Shown: piece after piece, positions 40,454 to 42,823 of the stretch
Numbering within the stretch: the first letter of the stretch is position 1
Layout of the letters: each line of letters opens with the position of its first letter
Origin: Butyrivibrio sp.
Lineage (GTDB): Bacteria > Bacillota > Clostridia > Lachnospirales > Lachnospiraceae
DNA: 42,823 bases
Assembly: GCA_015056585.1 (NCBI GenBank)
Contig: SVFZ01000073.1
Location: 1-42,823, forward strand
Direction: 5' to 3'
The notes under the pieces: generated by a model
The model's input: the letters and a program-made list of their open reading frames with translations, nothing else
Told to the model about the DNA's origin: nothing
Database searches by the model: none
Program-made: the position numbers and the translations under genes

Positions 40454-42184
40454 TTGAACACATTAGGCAGCTATATCAAAAAGCACCTGGCTACATACAC
40501 TATGGCCATCGTATTTATGCTTTTTGCAATTGCTCTGGATATGCTGTATCCAAAGATTACTGAAGTGATAGTAAATGAAGTTATTGTTGCAAGAGATTTC
40601 AGGAGGTTGTCTCTGTTTCTTCTGGCGATACTTCTTATTGGCGTTGGACGCAGTGTTTTTGGATACTTTAAAGAATTTACATTTGACAGAAACTGTATAA
40701 CAATCGGTACCGAGATGAGAAAGGACCTTTTTGATCACATACAGAGCCTTTCACTGGACTATTTCGATGATGCAAATACCGGTGAGCTTATGGCAAGAGT
40801 TAAGGATGACATCGACAAGGTGTACCAGATGGTGGGTATGCAGGCGATGCTTGGCCTGGAGGTAATCCTGAATGTGGTACTGGTACTGTATTTCATGGTT
40901 ACGATCAATCCGCTTCTTACGCTGCTTCCTGTGGCATGCATGGCTATCTGCGGAAGTGCAGCCATCATCATGGAAAAGAAGCTTGATAAGGTTTACGACG
41001 ACATAAGTGAGGAAAATGCGCTTCTCACAACCATTGCTGAGGAGAATCTTGCGGGAGTAAGGACTGTTAAGGCTTTTGCAAGAGAGCAGATGGAGATTGA
41101 GAAATTCAGAAAGCACAATGAGAAGTACTACAACCTCAACATGAAGGAGGCAAGTACCATCATTAAGTTTTATCCGGTTTTCCAGCTGGCAGCAATGTTT
41201 CTTCCTGTGGCATGTGCTGTGCTGGGTGGAATTTCAGTTATCAGAGGGAACATGACCCTTGGTTCACTTACCGCATACATCATCTACAGCCGCAACTGTA
41301 CATGGCCAATGGAGGAAATCGGCTGGATCACAAACGGTTTTTCCAGTTCCATTGCTTCACTTAAGAAGATCAAAAAGATCTATGAAGAGCACTCTACACT
41401 TGCTGTTAATGAGACTCCGAAACAGGTTGGGCATATTGACGGAGCTGTGGAGTTTGATCATGTTTCCATGAGCTTTGGGGAAAAGAAGGTGCTTGATGAC
41501 ATAAGCTTTAGCCTTCAGCCCGGTAAGACTCTCGGCATCATGGGTGAGACAGGGTCAGGAAAGTCAACCATCATAAATCTTTTGCAGAGGTTCTATGATC
41601 CCACAAACGGCACAGTAAAGATTGATGGTGCCAATATAAAAGATATGGACATCAGTCAGGTCAGGAGCGCATCAGCTGTTGTAATGCAGGATTCATTTCT
41701 TTTTTCTGACTCCATCGAAGAAAACATTAAGATGGGCAGAAGAGATGAGATGACAATGCCTGAGATCGAGGATGCAGCAAGGATTGCACAGGCAGATGGG
41801 TTTATCAAAAAACTCGAGCAGTCCTACGAGACTGTTATAGGTGAAAGAGGCGTGGGACTTTCCGGCGGTCAGAAGCAGAGAATCAGCATCGCAAGAGCTG
41901 TCTCCAAGAAAGCGCCGATTCTGGTGCTGGACGATTCAACTTCAGCTCTTGATATGGAGACTGAGGCTGAAATTCAAAAGACGCTTGATACTATTACGGG
42001 TGTTACCAGACTTATTGTTGCTCACAGGATTTCAGCAGTAAGAAATGCAGATGAGATCATTTTCCTTAAGGACGGTCACATCGCAGAGAGAGGTACACAC
42101 CAGCAGTTACTTGATAAGAGAGGACTTTACTACGACACTTATGTGGCACAGTACGGTCCTATTGAAAGAAGGAAGGTGAGTTAA
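40454..42184 (+). CDS. heterodimeric ABC exporter, subunit with degenerate ATP site (BmrC-like)
   Basis: The 576-aa half-transporter has six membrane segments in residues ~15-315 and a nucleotide-binding domain after ~330. NBD motifs are Walker A GETGSGKST, Q-loop VVMQDSFLFSDSIEENI, signature LSGGQKQRISIARA and H-loop VAHRIS. Walker B reads ILVLDDSTSALD, with Asp replacing the catalytic Glu, as in the non-canonical subunit of heterodimeric exporters such as BmrC/TM287. The start is TTG with a strong GGAGGAG SD. Its partner follows after 1 bp. Drug or peptide export is likely; the substrate is unknown. Confidence 0.93.
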   Translation: MNTLGSYIKKHLATYTMAIVFMLFAIALDMLYPKITEVIVNEVIVARDFRRLSLFLLAILLIGVGRSVFGYFKEFTFDRNCITIGTEMRKDLFDHIQSLSLDYFDDANTGELMARVKDDIDKVYQMVGMQAMLGLEVILNVVLVLYFMVTINPLLTLLPVACMAICGSAAIIMEKKLDKVYDDISEENALLTTIAEENLAGVRTVKAFAREQMEIEKFRKHNEKYYNLNMKEASTIIKFYPVFQLAAMFLPVACAVLGGISVIRGNMTLGSLTAYIIYSRNCTWPMEEIGWITNGFSSSIASLKKIKKIYEEHSTLAVNETPKQVGHIDGAVEFDHVSMSFGEKKVLDDISFSLQPGKTLGIMGETGSGKSTIINLLQRFYDPTNGTVKIDGANIKDMDISQVRSASAVVMQDSFLFSDSIEENIKMGRRDEMTMPEIEDAARIAQADGFIKKLEQSYETVIGERGVGLSGGQKQRISIARAVSKKAPILVLDDSTSALDMETEAEIQKTLDTITGVTRLIVAHRISAVRNADEIIFLKDGHIAERGTHQQLLDKRGLYYDTYVAQYGPIERRKVS

Positions 42185-42185
42185 T

Positions 42186-42823
42186 TTGGCTAATTCATTT
42201 CGTGAAGACGAGAACCTGCAGCATACGGACATGAAGAAAGTCTTCCTCCGAATGATGGGCTATTTAAAACCTCATATTGGGGAGATCATACCGGTTCTTA
42301 TATCCCTTGCCATATGCGTAGGGATAAACCTGGTAAGTCCGCTGTTTATGGAATATGCAATTGATGTTCATGTTGCAAATAAAAATATAAAAGGACTGCT
42401 CTTTGTGGCAGGAATAATAGTTGTTTTAGGTATTATCTACGCAGGATTTGTAAGGCTTCGAATTTATCTGATGAACAAGGTTGCCAACAAGGTGCTTCTC
42501 GATATCAGGCAGGAACTTTACGAACATGTGCAGACTCTGTCTTTTAACTTTTTTGACAACAGACCCACAGGTAAGATTCTTGCAAGAATTATCGGTGATG
42601 TTAATTCGTTAAAAGAAGTTATGGCAAACACCATCACAAACCTTATACCGAATTTCATAACGGTATTCGGTGTAGTGTTCATCATGATGGTAAAGGACTT
42701 CAGACTTGCCATCGGAACTTTGTGTTCACTTCCTATATTGGTCATCAGCATCTGGTGGATCAGGGGAAAGACACATAAAAGCTGGCAGGATGTGAGAAAG
42801 AAGGCATCAAACCTTAATGCCTA
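42186..42823 (+). CDS. ABC exporter partner subunit (BmrD-like), 3' partial
   Basis: The open frame starts at TTG 42186 with AAGGAAGGTGAG upstream and runs to the window end without a stop (212 full codons). It begins MANSFREDENLQHTDMKKVF and shows at least four membrane helices of an ABC exporter transmembrane domain, including YLKPHIGEIIPVLISLAIC and the intracellular-loop segment TLSFNFFDNRPTGKILARII, typical for this family. The nucleotide-binding domain lies beyond the window. By pairing, it should carry the canonical catalytic Glu. Confidence 0.88.
   Translation, partial: MANSFREDENLQHTDMKKVFLRMMGYLKPHIGEIIPVLISLAICVGINLVSPLFMEYAIDVHVANKNIKGLLFVAGIIVVLGIIYAGFVRLRIYLMNKVANKVLLDIRQELYEHVQTLSFNFFDNRPTGKILARIIGDVNSLKEVMANTITNLIPNFITVFGVVFIMMVKDFRLAIGTLCSLPILVISIWWIRGKTHKSWQDVRKKASNLNA

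Overview
The window looks like a chromosomal segment from an anaerobic, low-to-moderate GC Firmicute, most probably a Lachnospiraceae of the Butyrivibrio/Pseudobutyrivibrio kind. This is an inference from protein style: a PPi-type phosphofructokinase, cobalt-early (anaerobic) cobalamin synthesis, a Phe T-box in front of pheST, Firmicute-type SD sites and frequent TTG starts. I had no database to confirm the taxon. Almost every gene is on the + strand; the only clear minus-strand gene is a degV homologue.

Region 1 (1-17070) is a near-continuous anaerobic cobalamin locus: a 5'-partial substrate-binding protein, cobQ/cbiP, cbiC, cbiD, cbiF, a BtuC/BtuD-type permease and ATPase, cbiG, cbiH, a triple fusion cbiJ-cbiE-cbiT, cbiA, cobT, cobU, cobS, cbiB and cobD. 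Many genes overlap by 4-23 bp, which suggests one translationally coupled operon. cbiL, cbiK/cbiX and cobA/btuR are not in the window, nor is a cobalamin riboswitch; they may lie upstream. Between cbiB and cobD sits a 162-nt element of nested perfect inverted repeats.

Region 2 (17071-25650) is housekeeping: a HAD phosphatase, an M24 Xaa-Pro aminopeptidase, a probable 6S RNA with its own promoter and terminator, an AI-2E family permease, a small membrane protein, a membrane-anchored EEP-fold hydrolase, a PPi-type PFK and a PAS-GGDEF-GAF-like protein. Region 3 (25651-31502) has an HU gene with an intact IS66-family element (2237 bp, 18-bp TIRs, perfect 8-bp target duplication TCTTACTT) inserted exactly at the end of the HU terminator, then a GGDEF(degenerate)-EAL protein, an HPr-like protein that lacks the phosphorylatable His but keeps the regulatory Ser (Crh-like), and degV.

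Region 4 (31503-35978) holds an unidentified ~264-nt structured RNA with a strong promoter and intrinsic terminator, followed by a separately promoted Phe-specific T-box and pheS-pheT. Region 5 (35979-42823) has a DUF1538 membrane protein translationally coupled to a PII-like protein (an uncharacterised transporter-plus-sensor pair), an M18 aminopeptidase, and a BmrC/BmrD-like heterodimeric ABC exporter pair, the second gene cut by the window end.

The most interesting non-coding find is the leader of that exporter (about 40050-40453). It has a 25-codon leader peptide whose SD lies in a 10-bp stem, a competing 11-position antiterminator, a perfect 11-bp intrinsic terminator, and then two tandem hairpins that share a 13-nt loop while their stems differ by compensatory changes. 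The sequence fits a ribosome-controlled transcription attenuator for a drug exporter.
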